64,000 nucleotides of DNA from Rhabdornis inornatus (lineage: Eukaryota; Chordata; Aves; Passeriformes; Rhabdornithidae), in NCBI GenBank assembly GCA_013397075.1, contig VWZS01003954.1, positions 62,001-126,000 of the forward strand, written 5' to 3'. Both the position numbers and the translations under genes were made by a program. The notes under the pieces were generated by a model, which was not told the origin of the DNA, made no database searches, and saw nothing but the letters and a program-made list of their open reading frames with translations. Shown piece by piece: positions 25,865 through 36,960 of this stretch. Position 1 is the stretch's first letter; every line of letters begins with the position of its first letter.

Positions 25865-27000
25865 GGCTGCAGATGTTGTCTATCTAAACTTTCAGTGAAG
25901 CCTCTGACACCATTTCCCACGGCATTCTCTTGAGGAAATTGGCTTCCCATGGTGTGGATAGGTGCTGGGTAAAAAACTGGATGGCTGGGCCCAGAGAGTG
26001 GTGGGGAATGGAGTTACATCCAGCTGGCAGCCGGTCACCAGCGGGGTTCCCCAGGGCTCATTACTGGGGCCAGTCCTGTTTAATATCTTCAGTGATGATC
26101 TGGACGAGGGGATCAAGTGCATTTTTAGTCAGTTTGCAGATAACACGAAGCTGGGTGGGAGTGTTGATCTACTGGAGGGTAAGAGGGCCCTGCCATGGGA
26201 TCAGGACAGGCTGGATCAACAGGCCAAAGCTGGTTGGATACGACTCAACAAGGCAAAGTGCTTGGTCTTGTACTTGGGTCACAACAACCTCACACAGTGC
26301 TACAAGCTGAGGAAAGAGTGGGTAGAAATCTGCTCGTAGGAAAAGAACCTGGGGGTGCTGGTTGACAGCAGCTGAACATGAGCCAGCATGTGCTCAGGTG
26401 GCCAAGAAGGCCGATGGCACCTGACCTGTATCAGCAATAGTGTGGCCAGTAGCACCAGGGCAGTGATTGTCCCTCCATACTGGGCACTGGTGAAGCCGCA
26501 CCTCGAGTGCTGTGTCCAGTTCTGGGCCCCTCACTACAAGAAGGAGATTGAGGGGCTGGATCGTGCCCATGGAGCTGGTGAAGAGTCTGGAACTCAACTC
26601 AAATGAGGAGCAGCTGAGGGAGGTAGGGGTGTTTATCGTAGAGAAAAGGAGGCTCAGGGGAAACCTTATCACTCTACAGATGCCTGAAAAGGAGGCTGTG
26701 GTGATGTGGGGTGCTCAGCGCCTCTCTTCCCCTGTAACAAGCAATAGAACAAGAGGAAATGGCCTCAAGTTGCAACAGGGAAGGTTTAGAGTAGCTATTT
26801 GGAGAAATTTCTTCATAGAAATGGTTGTCAAGCATTGGAACAAGTTGGTCAGGAATGTAAATCACCTGAAAATTTTCAAAAAACCCATGTGGATACAGCT
26901 CTTGAAGACGTGGGTTGGTAGTGAATTTGTTGTGGTGCTAGATGAGGGTTGAACTTAATGATCTTGGAGGTCTTTTCCAACCTTAATGGTTGTATGATTA
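25865..27000 (+). mobile_element. CR1 LINE, 3' part with reverse-transcriptase remnant
   Basis: Plus-orientation CR1 copy, longer than the one at 22 kb. Conceptual translation in two frames shows the C-terminal part of the CR1 reverse transcriptase: a PQGSLLGPVLFNIF-like block near 26050 and a catalytic-box region near 26137. That box reads FADNTK where CR1 has FADDTK, so the second catalytic Asp is lost. Further on are KAKCLVLYLGHNN and then the usual 3' UTR. The end near 27000 keeps a degenerate CR1 tail rather than clean ATTCTATG repeats. Frame changes and the Asp-to-Asn change mark it as dead. Confidence 0.93.
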
Positions 27001-27807
27001 TAGCAGAGATGTGGGATAAAAGACTAGCAATTGACAAATTTCTGAAGTGACTGATTTAGGTTTTTATGCTTTCTATTTTAAGTTAAAAATTAGTTAAAAC
27101 ATTTTATCAGTACATTACCAGAAAAAGTGCCGTACTTGAAAGATAGGTGATGCAGCCTGTGACACATCCTTGGTGATGCATCCTACAATCCGTACAAAAG
27201 GATCTTGAACTTTGATATGTACAAAGCAAAGAAGTTTTGAATCATTCTCTCAGATCTCTATATGAAGACACATACTAGAATCACACCAGTACTCTGTGTT
27301 CCTTACAGTACATTGAAAGTCTAGAACTGGAGGAAAAAATAATTCACCTGTGGTGATGATTTTACAGATTTTATGTAAGCTTTCTCTGATGTTCAAAAGT
27401 TGTAAGAAAGGGTTGTCATAGTAGGTATAGTTAGGATGATCTCTAACAGCATGCTGCCATTTCAGTAGGAAGTCCTCAGTAAAGAGCTTGGAAGAATTAT
27501 TTCTGGCCAGTTGAATCACAGTGACTTAGATGTGCTGATGAATGGTGTTGCTATACAAAACCTCTGAGTTCAGAAGCAACCTTAAAATGTCTGTTTCCAG
27601 TGTTATCAAAGATGGGAAGTATTGTAAAGCTAACGTTACCCATATAAAGATGAACAGCAGGAACATCAGTGATCATATGACCATCTCACAGCTGTACCTA
27701 GACAGTGGGAAAGCCAGGGAATTAAAAGCAAGAGACAATAAGTTCCATAAGATGGTCTTGGTGAAACTTCACTTTTTAATTTTAATTTTTAATTAGCAAG
27801 GAAGAAG
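27001..27807. other. Intergenic, nothing identified
   Basis: Unassigned AT-rich sequence between the CR1 copy and the 175-bp tandem array. Confidence 0.45.
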
Positions 27808-28838
27808 GTTCAGAAAGCCTCAGAGCCTACAGTTCCAGGGACATTGGGCCTGGAAAAGGCATGCCAAGGAGAACACAGCATTACAGAAATATTCCTTCTT
27901 CCTGAAGGGATCATTCTTACCTGGGCCACCCATGGAACCTGCAGTTTTCATACTAAACTTCAAGGTTTAACCTAAACAATTAGGCCTAGGGTTGGGGTTC
28001 AGACAACCAGCAGGCATACAGCTCCACAGACACTGGAGCTTGAAAAGGGATCCCATGGTGACCAGGACACTGCACCTACACTGCTCCTTCCACATTTTCT
28101 AATCTGGGCCACTCATAGTATCTAGTAGATTGGCCTCAACCCCGAAGTGCCATTAGGGTCAAGGGTTAGGGCTCAGAGAACCAAAAAGAAAGGTCCCAGG
28201 GACTCCAGGTCTGAAAAAGGCAAGGCAAGGAGAACATGCACTGCACCACCATTGCTCTCTCCCCATCTTTCTGGTCTGGGCTAGCCATGGTACCTGAGAC
28301 CTCAGTCTCAACCAAATCCCACAATTAGAGTTAGGATAAGGGTTCAGAGAACCACAAAACTTACCACAATAAGGACACCGAGGCTTGAAAAGGCATGCCA
28401 AGGAGAGCATAGGACAGCACAAACATTGACACTTCTTACATGTTTCTTAACTCAGTCATCCATGGTATGTGGGGTCTCAGCCTATACCAAAAACACTGTT
28501 AGGGTCAAGGGGTAGAGTTTGGGTTCAGAGAATGTTTATAGCTCTATGGACATTGGGGCTGTAAAAGGCATAGCAAAGGGAGCACAGCAATGCACCAACA
28601 TTGTTCTCTCCATATCTTTCTTATGTCAGCCACCCATGGTGCTGGGACCTCAGTTTCAACCCCAAGTCTCCCTTAGATTTAGAGTTACAGGTTCATGTCC
28701 CCTCCAGGGACAGCGGGAGTGGAAAAGGCATACTAAGGAGAGCCCAGCACTGTGCCAATATTGCTTACTTCACATGTTCGTAATCTCAGCCTCCTACAGT
28801 ACTGGAGACCTCAGTTTCAGACCTCCTACACATTTCAG
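27808..28838 (+). repeat. Tandem array of about six diverged ~175-bp units
   Basis: Several motifs recur in the same order: GGTTCAGAGAA, then GACACTGG/GGGCTTGAAAAGGCAT, then CCAAGGAGA, then ATCTTTCT..TCTGGGCC, then CCATGGTACC followed by CCTCAGTTTCAACC, then TTAGGGTCAAGGGTTAG. The CATGG anchor falls at 27931, 28114 (as CATAG), 28286, 28461 and 28635, with a weaker match at about 28796. The spacings are 183, 172, 175, 174 and about 161 bases. Units are clearly diverged but collinear. No reading frame is conserved across units. This is satellite-like or minisatellite-like DNA of nucleosome-scale period; the family is unknown to me. Confidence 0.9.
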
Positions 28839-31577
28839 GATGATATGAGTTTTCCACAATGCAAGATATTTTGTGTACAAAGTATATCAGTTTAGTTTTT
28901 TATTTTCTTGGAAAAAGTACTAGCTTCTGAGTTCCTTTAGTAGATGCTTTAAAATAAAACAAAACAAAACAAAACAAAACAAAACCAAAAAACAAACAAA
29001 CAAACAAAACAAAACAAACAAAAAACCACAAAAAACAAAAGCATATTATACATAGGGTAGCAACTACGTATTTTTTTCCTGTTGCACATGAAATATTTTA
29101 TACAGGCAGATGTGATTTCAGAGTCATTCTTCGTGTTTGAAATCAAATAGAGGTCAAAGAATGCTGTCCTAGCAACATGTAAATTCCCAGAATCGTGGCA
29201 ACATTCTCCTTTACTCCAGCCTGGTTTGACACTCAGCTAGGAGCTGATTGCTGGACCTCAGTCTGCCATATTCCTTCAGTGAGCTGAGAACCCTGCCTTT
29301 GTTAGTTGACAGGGTCGAATTTACTGCCTGAATTGATTCACAGACTGTATCTCAAGATAGCATTATGTGTTTACACTGAAATAAACAGTGGGCACAAGTT
29401 CACTCTTCTTTAAACTTACTTTGAGGTTGCTTACATGTGTTCCCAACTCAGCCCTGGAGTTCTCTGAGTTCTTGTCTGCCTGCCACTGTAAATCTTCAGT
29501 GACTCTGCTTAAATCCAAGCATTCATTCTGGAATTTGAAGAGATTTAAATGGATGCAGACCTGTCAGTTTTATCTTCTTTGGGTTTCCTTTTCCTCCTGA
29601 AATAAAGCAAGCAGATGGAATCTCAAGTCCACTGAGAATTACTGCAGGGAATTTGTTTTCCGTGGTTGTGCAAAAACAAGCTAGAGGATAATTTGGAATT
29701 TATTGTTGCTGAGTCTGGAGTAATTGGGCCACTTCTGAGAAGCTTAAGGAGGCTAGGGGAAAGCACATATTAACATGAAAACTTTGCTAGAAAAAAAGAG
29801 CCACATCAAACTGGTCAGTTTCCACAAAAATTGCTGATGTGGAAATAATAGACAAATTGTTATTTTCTGGTTTACGTTAGATGATGTACGGATTAAGTTG
29901 TATCAAAACCCCCCAAATTTACAGCTTCTCTCTTTAGAAACATGCTAATGGATATGAATACATACATTAAGAGAGACTTGTTTATTGACAGCCAAAGTAT
30001 TCTGACATAATTATAGCACTCCACAGTCTTCCATAATGAATAGTGTTAAATTTGGAGTCTATCTGTGTTAGAAATCACTCACTGTATTAATAGATGCCAG
30101 CTGTGAGATAAGCCTCTGACAGCTTCTTAAAAATACTGTTATTCACTCACACTGACTTCATGTGTAGCTAATCACTGCGTTTGTTGCCGAAAGCTAAAAA
30201 GAAAACAACCACTTAACTTTACTATTGTAAATATTTAACTGATTAAGTATAAAATATTCTCTGGCTTGGTTTTGTTCTCTGCCAATTGAAATAATATTTT
30301 TAAATAATCCTTCTTTCCTGTTATATTTGTTTGACGAAGAAGTTATGATAGTGTGTCTTACCAGCTCTGCAGCTTCACAGGAAATTTCTCATAGAATATT
30401 TTTATGTGCAAAACTACCTGAAGAAAAATTTTAGTGCAAGTACTTCTGAAGAGCAAATGGTAACTAATTGTGCCGTTTCACGATCCCTTTTTGCAAGCTA
30501 ATTGTAGGCTGCTGCCCAAGTGGTCTGTTCGTGTCTCCCTCGTGCATTGGTTGCCTTAGGCACAGGGAAGGGCATGGGGAGCTGGATCACCTTACCAGGC
30601 TGACTGTAACCGCTCTCCTGGGTTTGCTGCAGAGTTCATTTTCTCTGCTCTGATCTGTGAGCTAGTCCAGCTCAGCCCACAGCTGTTTGATTGGAAACAG
30701 CAGGAGCTTGCAACCAGAGGCAAGGAGGAGAGAGCTGGCTGTTCTTTCTAGGCTGCAGCGGCTCAAGCTTCATTGCACACAAATCAGCAACATAAATATA
30801 GGTAACCTCAACAAAAGTATAGCATTGGAGTTTGCACTGAAAATCAGTCAAAAAACCCAAATTGTTCTACCAAAAAAAAAGAAAGGATGAATCTGACCTA
30901 TGCTCAAAAGACAGAAAAGTCTCCAAGCAGGCAACTTACTGGGAAGTGAAAAGCTCTTTGTAGTTTATCACTTATTTAATAGCGGAGACATAAGTGGTAT
31001 TTTACAGAGACATGACTTGATTCCTGGCACCCACAACTTGAGCTCACAGCCTGTACATTGCACAGAGACCAGCTTACATCATGGGGTTGCAGTCCTAAAG
31101 GATCAGATGCTGTATTAAATAATTGAACATGATAATGGGAGAGCTGACCCAGACAGTGAGTAGATGCATCTACATTAACTTACAAGAATGAAATTGTACT
31201 ATCTCATAGTTTGCTAATGCTAGAAGCTAAGGCCCTGCTTTTGCAGGGTTTTTTTTGGCTAGGTGGCCCCACCTTTCCCCATTTTTTTTGCTTCTGTCAC
31301 TGTCTGATCCATGGGTGAGCCAGGTCAACACTTGAGGCAGTTTTCTAGCAGCTCAGCCAGCAGATCCCAAAAATTGTGAGACCATGTGAGCAGTAGAAGA
31401 ACCAGAGAGACTAGCAGAATAGAAACCATCTCTTTGTGAACAGCTAGGCATCCTATTGTCTCAGTTGTAATGGGAATCCTCCCCAAAGTCCCCCAAAGCA
31501 CTAATTATTTGCATTCAATTGATAGCATTAGTGACAGCTACAATCAGCTACAGCTAGCTATTTTTTACTTAAAAAAA
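28839..31577. other. Intergenic, simple repeat plus unassigned sequence
   Basis: Apart from the AAAAC run at 28951 I recognise nothing. The segment 30.47-30.78 kb is richer in GC than its surroundings but has no coding signature I can support. Confidence 0.45.
28951..29039 (+). repeat. (AAAAC)n / (AAAC)n simple repeat
   Basis: About 90 bases of AAAAC units grading into AAAC and AAC variants. Its reverse complement gives a Phe/Cys-rich frame that is not a gene. Confidence 0.95.
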
Positions 31578-31656
31578 AATCACAGGATAATTCAAGTTAG
31601 AAGGATCCCAAGACGTCTCTGGCTCAATCTCCTGATCAAAGCAGAGAATTCAGACT
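31578..31656 (-). mobile_element. CR1 3'-end fragment
   Basis: The plus strand begins with a sequence close to ATCACAGGATAATTCAAG and continues with AGAAGGATCCCAAGACGTCTC and CTCCTGATCAAAGCAG. This is the reverse complement of the CR1 3' UTR end as found throughout bird genomes. Only about 75-80 bases are recognisable, so it is a short, diverged, 5'-truncated insertion in minus orientation. Confidence 0.7.
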
Positions 31657-32317
31657 GGTTTGCTTAGGTTTTTGTTCTTTTCTGCCCTCAAAAATAATTC
31701 TCTTTATTTGAGAAGATGCACCATTTATATAAAGTTTGTTGTGTTTTCCAGGGAAGGCCTTTCCTCTGTCACAAGAACATCTAATATAGCTTTAGGGAGA
31801 GAACAAAATGTCCACTGTCCTTCTCTTTGGGCTGCTCAGGTGTTGGCAGAAGAGCACTCTGGAAACCCCTCTTTGCAAACAGCGCACTGGCACACTTTTA
31901 TCCTCTTCTCTCAGGAGGAATCAGTTCACGGGTAGCGTTTCTCAGGGTCTGATGAGAGAACTATGAGCCCCCTGGGAAGCTTTACTTTCCTCTAATCATT
32001 TCAATCTGAATGAAGCAGGTGAATGAAGCCTCCTGCTCACCCTGTCTAAACTGGAACAATTTCATTCCAACCTTGGACGTGGACAGCAGGCTCAGCCAGT
32101 GGGTACCAAGAAGCAAGAATATTCCTGGGGAAGGGGTGGGTGACTATGAACTACACGGAGAATAACTCTTCTCCCCAGCACAGCTGGATCTGGAAAAGGA
32201 CACCTGTCCATAATATGGTGTCACGATCCGCTATTAATACAGAGCGGGGGTCGTGATGGTTCGTTCAATCCCAGAGGTGCAAACAGGCAAAATGCAGGGG
32301 ACAAAATCAGTTTATTC

Positions 32318-32559
32318 AACGATAGCAATGCAATTCCATTAAAAATGCCAACGATAGCAATGCAATTCTATTATTCAACGATAGCAATGCAATTCTACTA
32401 TTCAACGATAGCAATGCAATTCTATTAAAAACGATAGCAATGCAATTCTATTATGAACGATAGCAATGCAATTCTACTATAAACGATAGCAATGCAATTC
32501 TATTATAAACGATAGCAATGCAATTCTACTATGAACGATAGCAATGCAATTCTATTAAA
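32318..32559 (-). repeat. Nine-copy 26-bp minisatellite inside the LTR
   Basis: The core AACGATAGCAATGCAATT starts at 32318, 32350, 32377, 32404, 32430, 32456, 32482, 32508 and 32534. The steps are 32, 27, 27 and then five of 26. Cores are identical while the AT-rich linkers vary (CTATTAT, CTACTAT, CTATTAAA). Both the first and last copies are followed by an ATTAAAAATGCCAA-like segment, suggesting the array grew inside a pre-existing sequence. Confidence 0.97.
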
Positions 32560-32584
32560 AATGCCAAGAATTCAGCTGCGACAG

Positions 32585-32639
32585 AGGAGAGAGAGAGAGA
32601 AAACAGAGTATAGAGAGAAAAAGAGAGAGAGAGAGAGAA
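32585..32639 (+). repeat. GA-rich imperfect microsatellite
   Basis: Imperfect GAGA tract broken by AAAACAGAGTATAG. It lies inside the same LTR, between the TATA-like box and the 26-mer array. Confidence 0.85.
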
Positions 32640-32830
32640 TGGGACGATAGCTACCAACGAGATGAGACGGACGTCCTCGTGGTCCAGCCAATAGACGGGT
32701 CTTCATCCGTGGGGAGATCTCAAAGGTCTTCTCCAGAGGGTTGCTCTTTTATAGTTCTTTTCCAAGGCGAGTGGCTTCTGACCAAAAGGTGGGAAGATTT
32801 ATGGACTATTGTGAGGGTTGCTCCAAGAAA

Positions 32831-32954
32831 CAGGTGTACAGAACCTGCTGCTCCAGCTAGCGTTTGCTCGAGAGCGGTGTACCATGAAGAAGAAGCAGGT
32901 GTACATGACCTGCTGCTCCAGCTAGCGTCTGCTCGAGAGCGGTGTACCATGAAG
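32831..32954 (-). repeat. 65-bp tandem duplication in the LTR U3
   Basis: A block beginning CAGGTGTACA at 32831 repeats at 32896 (period 65) with few differences. Each copy contains CCTGCTGCTCCAGCTAGCG and GCTCGAGAGCGGTGTACC. Duplicated U3 blocks are common in retroviral LTRs, where they often act as enhancers; that role is inferred here. Confidence 0.9.
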
Positions 32955-33124
32955 CACAGTGAGCACCTGCAAACAGTCCCTTGGCAAGCATCCACCTGGG
33001 TCAGGCCAGAAAGCCATTGTTCAGAGTCAGTCTGGGTGGGGGTCCTCAAAGTCTCCTTGCGACGGTCGGGAGGCAAAGACAAGGGAAACTTCGGACCGAC
33101 CCTTACATATGGGATGCACATACA

Positions 33125-36100
33125 TGGTTGTGTCTTCTTTAATTTTTTTTTTGTTTGTTTTAAAAGAAGCAAGAAACCTACTTAGAAAGTCTATTACATA
33201 GGTAGCAAAGTCAGCCACCCAAAGATCATGAAATGCCAGGTGACTACACGACCTCGACTCAGTCCCCTGTGCAAAGTGCATTATGCAGTATCAGCACGTA
33301 TTGTTCCTCCATGGGATATCCATCTGCTTCAGTGCTGAATACAGATGAAAAAAGACTAACAAGGGGATCTTAAACTTGCTACTTTCTAACATTCAAAAGC
33401 TTCACCTTGTCCCTATTCCTGTAATGCAGAGGGTAACATGCAGTACATGCATGATGTGTAGACACCTGTCTTGGAGAAAGCTCTTACCTGAAAGAAAAGT
33501 AAAAATGTCTTTGAAAAAGGCAGAAAAAAATTATTAATGATGAAATTTGACTTAATCTCTTTCTATAATTCATGTTAACTCTAGATTTACAAGGTCATCT
33601 TAAGCAATTTTCAGTTTATCATAGCAAGTATAAAACAAACTTAATCAAGTTTGGATGTGACTGTGTAAACAGTCACATGGGGAGAAAATCTAGCAGCTGC
33701 CTTCAAATAACCATTATTGTCCCAAAGGCGAAGAGGTAAGAGAATGGCCTAAGGCCACGAAGAGCCAGACCCTCTGCACTTCAGAAGATGCAACATTGAG
33801 AAAGCTGAGATGATGCGAAAAGCTGAGAGGAGACCTCATATACAGTGGTATCTTTTGATACTAATTCTGCCCTTTTTCCAACTCTCTCAACTCCTTCAGG
33901 TTTTTGTTGTTGTTGTTGTTGTTTTCTTTGTTTGCTTTTTAAATTTTCCTTTGTTTTTTTTCCCTTCTTCCAATGTCTGAAGTAAATTCCAGAAGGCACT
34001 ATGTGCATAATATCAGCTGCATTAAAATTTTTAAGAGTTTAGGACTTGGAGCTATTTTCAGATAAAATTTCTCATCGTCCTGTGATTCTTGTGAAAGGCC
34101 AATAAATCTCTAGAATGGACTCAAAGGTGGGAAATCTCTGCCACATATTGAGTTCAGCAACACTCTTGTCTAGCCTTCTTTTTCTTTACTGTTTTGTGTT
34201 GCCTTTGTGAATGAGATACAGAAACTTGATATATTGGCTTTTATTTCGTCCCCGAATTCCTATTAAGAAGATGAGGGAATTATAACTATTTGGTAGCAAG
34301 AGACATTGGACAAAGAAGTACAGTGGGAAGGTGAACAGGATGTTTTCCATTGATTTTGTGTGATCAAGGTTCACACTACTGTTTTAAAAAATACATCATT
34401 AATTTCTAAATACCCCTACAATTAAAGGGCCAAAAGGTGCCTGCATTTAATCAGAAAAACACACACAAAAGAGAAACACTGTAAAATACGAAAGACCTTC
34501 TGACATAAATAAGATGTCTTCAAAAATACTATTTTAATTCAGATCAGGTGTTTGTCAATTAAGAGCATTAACTAGGGACACAGTCATCCTAACTGGCATG
34601 CATATGCATTCACCCATAGACATAGCCTGGAGGGGTGGTGATCAATTATTCAGCATGGCATTTTTTGCTGCCTCCACCTTTCATAGCACATCATCCACCA
34701 GACTGTGATCAGTAGCAAATATCTGAACAGAAGCAAATGAGAAAACAATATTTTTTGGTTGAACCTGAGTGAGATTTTAATTTCTTCAGTAAAAACTCTC
34801 ATCAGTCACTAGATAATGGAAGATATATGAGCCTGGTTCCTTCTGTTCTTCAAAAAGAGTTGAGCTGGAGGTTTCCCATTCTCCAAATATGCCATATGCT
34901 TTAGCATTCAAACCTTTCAGAATTCTGCCTCTTCCATCACATTTACTGTCACCTTCTCCTCCCCCAAATCTTTACTGCTGGTCCAGCAGCATGTTGATAG
35001 AGAGCAGCATATTGATAGAGAACAGCATATTGGTAGAGAACAACTCTCCCTGTGTACTTTTCCAGTTTTGAAGCTGCCTAAGAATGCAGTTAAAAATGCT
35101 GCTCCAGCTAAAGCTGATGGAAGCAATGAGGTCACCCCCACACACCCACCAGTTTCTTCCCCATCCTCCCCACCCACCTCAGCTCAGATCTCTTGGGCAA
35201 CCCCAAAGCTAACTACCCCACTAAAAACCTGTTTATTTTCTGTTGGATCAGGGAAGCTGATTCCCTCTGAAGTTGCGAAATCCCTTGATGTGAGGCAAGG
35301 AAAACAACAGGGACACACATGGGAGTGAGGACATGAAGACAGAAAGGCTGCCATCTTTGGTGGCAGCCCACATTTGTACAAGATTAAGAGCAGAATGAAC
35401 CACTCCTGGAGAAGAATGTGTTGACCACAATTTCTCTACTGAAAGAACATATATTTTTCTAAGGTAACATAAGCTACTTCCTACTCTTTTGGAGTTCTTT
35501 AGTTTACTTTTCACTTCTCATCTGGAGACACAGTCTATGCACTTGAGAAATGAAATACACGTGAGAATTCCTTCAAATTAAATGTGAATTTGTTTTGCTG
35601 GGGTTTAAAAAAATTGTCTTAAACTGTCATGAACACATTCCTGAATGAAACTATGGAGGACTATTTTTGTACTTATTCTCTCACTAAGTTATTTATACTT
35701 CATACCCTTGCCTTTCAGCATGAGGTAGGCTTTCAAACATTTTTATGGTAGCAAATAGCTTTTTCCCCCCCTTATGACAGGAAAAACATACCAGAGATCA
35801 TAATAAAACAATCAAGATCATTAATCCTACTCTTCTCCTGGGGGACCTGCCTTGCATTTCTGTTGCTCCAGGGCATTCATCATTCAGAATTGCATATTCA
35901 GCATTTCCCCCGTTTGTTTCTTGTTGTCTTGGGTAATATCAGGTATGGAGTAGGACACCTGGGTGAAATTGCAGTATGTTTTAATATTTCTCATTCTCTC
36001 CTAGGAGGTTAGGGATAAAAGCAACATTGCTTGGGAGGCAGAATATTAGCTGGTCTTTTTGTGGGTAATTGTTATCTGCATCGTTGGGTGCATTTGCCTA

Positions 36101-36539
36101 TCGTCTGGAAAGGACCTGGCAGATTCAAAACTGAGTTCGACATTTGGGAAAGAACATGTGTTCTACCGTGAAATTAAAATGAACGGAGCTCTCTAAGGAG
36201 CTCAGTAGCTCTGTAAGAGGTAAACTGTGCAGTTCTGAGTTTGTGATCATGCCTAAACCCAAATAAGTAAATCTATTAGGTAACTAAACTATGTTCTGGG
36301 TCAAATTAAACACATAACTAAAAGAAGTAATTCACAAGAAAACATCTCGGCCACGAAGGTGCCTCAATATGCATAGTTTGTACTCCAGAACAGTTACCTA
36401 ATTTCTGGTAAAGTCAAATATAAGTGATCATTGAAAACTGGAAAAAATGGGCAGCTAGGCTGCTCTCATGAGACCCATCAACAAGCACTTCACCCTTTTT
36501 GGGAGCACTTCCCCTTCTGGAGAGACTGTATAGCCTACC
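33125..36539. other. Intergenic, mostly unassigned
   Basis: AT-rich sequence with a (TTG)n run at 33904-33923 and the small minisatellite at 34987. I recognise no other feature. Confidence 0.45.
34987..35043 (+). repeat. Three-copy ~19-bp tandem repeat
   Basis: The unit AGCAGCATATTGATAGAGA is repeated about three times with single-base differences (ATGTTG, ATATTG, TTGGTAG variants). It is a small minisatellite with no coding role. Confidence 0.85.
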
Positions 36540-36960
36540 AGGGTGGTGCAGTATGTAGCTGCAACATTCTGTGAGGAGCAAGGCATCCAAAAGCCTGGCC
36601 CTGTGCTTTGCCCACCGCCCTTGCAGGACCAGTGGGGCAGGAGCCCGCGGCAGACCCGCAGCTCTGCCTCTGCTCTGTACACCGCTCCCGCATTGTCCTC
36701 CCTGTACCTTCAACGACAAGCCGCGCAGCACTGCTGCGAAACAGGGCTATTAAAGAAATAAAAGCTGGCGGTGAACAGTCTGCTTTTGAGCAGGAAACTG
36801 TATGTCACCGAGCTTCTCGCTCGTGTCAGAGAAGAGAGGAGCGAAGGAGAGGTGATAATGACAGGCGCTGCCTCCAGGCAGGGAGGTGGAGACGGCACTG
36901 AAGGGGGTGGAGAGCTCACATTGAGGCAAAGGGAGAAAAGGGAGGCACTACAGTAAAACG
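36540..36960. other. Isolated GC-rich, CpG-containing patch
   Basis: About 420 bases noticeably richer in G, C and CpG than the surrounding 20 kb. It shows overlapping open frames on both strands, as expected for GC-rich DNA with few stops. An AATAAA occurs near 36757 on the plus strand. It could be an unannotated promoter, an old LTR or a retroposed fragment. No protein family or repeat family is recognisable. Confidence 0.4.

Larger units (their letters stand above)
32219..33120 (-). mobile_element. Solo LTR of an endogenous retrovirus, ~0.9 kb
   Basis: Read on the minus strand this has LTR architecture. The plus strand opens with TGTCACGATCCGC and probably closes at a CA around 33119-33124. 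In minus orientation the order is: U3 with a duplicated 65-bp block (32831-32954), a TATAAAAG box (complement near 32749), a GA-rich tract, nine copies of a 26-mer (32318-32559), an AATAAA signal (complement at about 32311-32316) and a short U5. No retroviral coding sequence flanks it, so it looks like a solo LTR. I could not find a clean target-site duplication. The family is not certain, and a passerine-type LTR is my impression only. Confidence 0.75.

Noticed and set aside
28159..28848. Open frames of 87-109 codons in the tandem array
   Set aside because: The frames are not kept between repeat units and no domain is recognisable, so coding potential is not supported.
32679..33201. 168- and 150-codon open frames
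   Set aside because: They are within the LTR U3 and its duplicated 65-bp block; no retroviral or host protein similarity is apparent.
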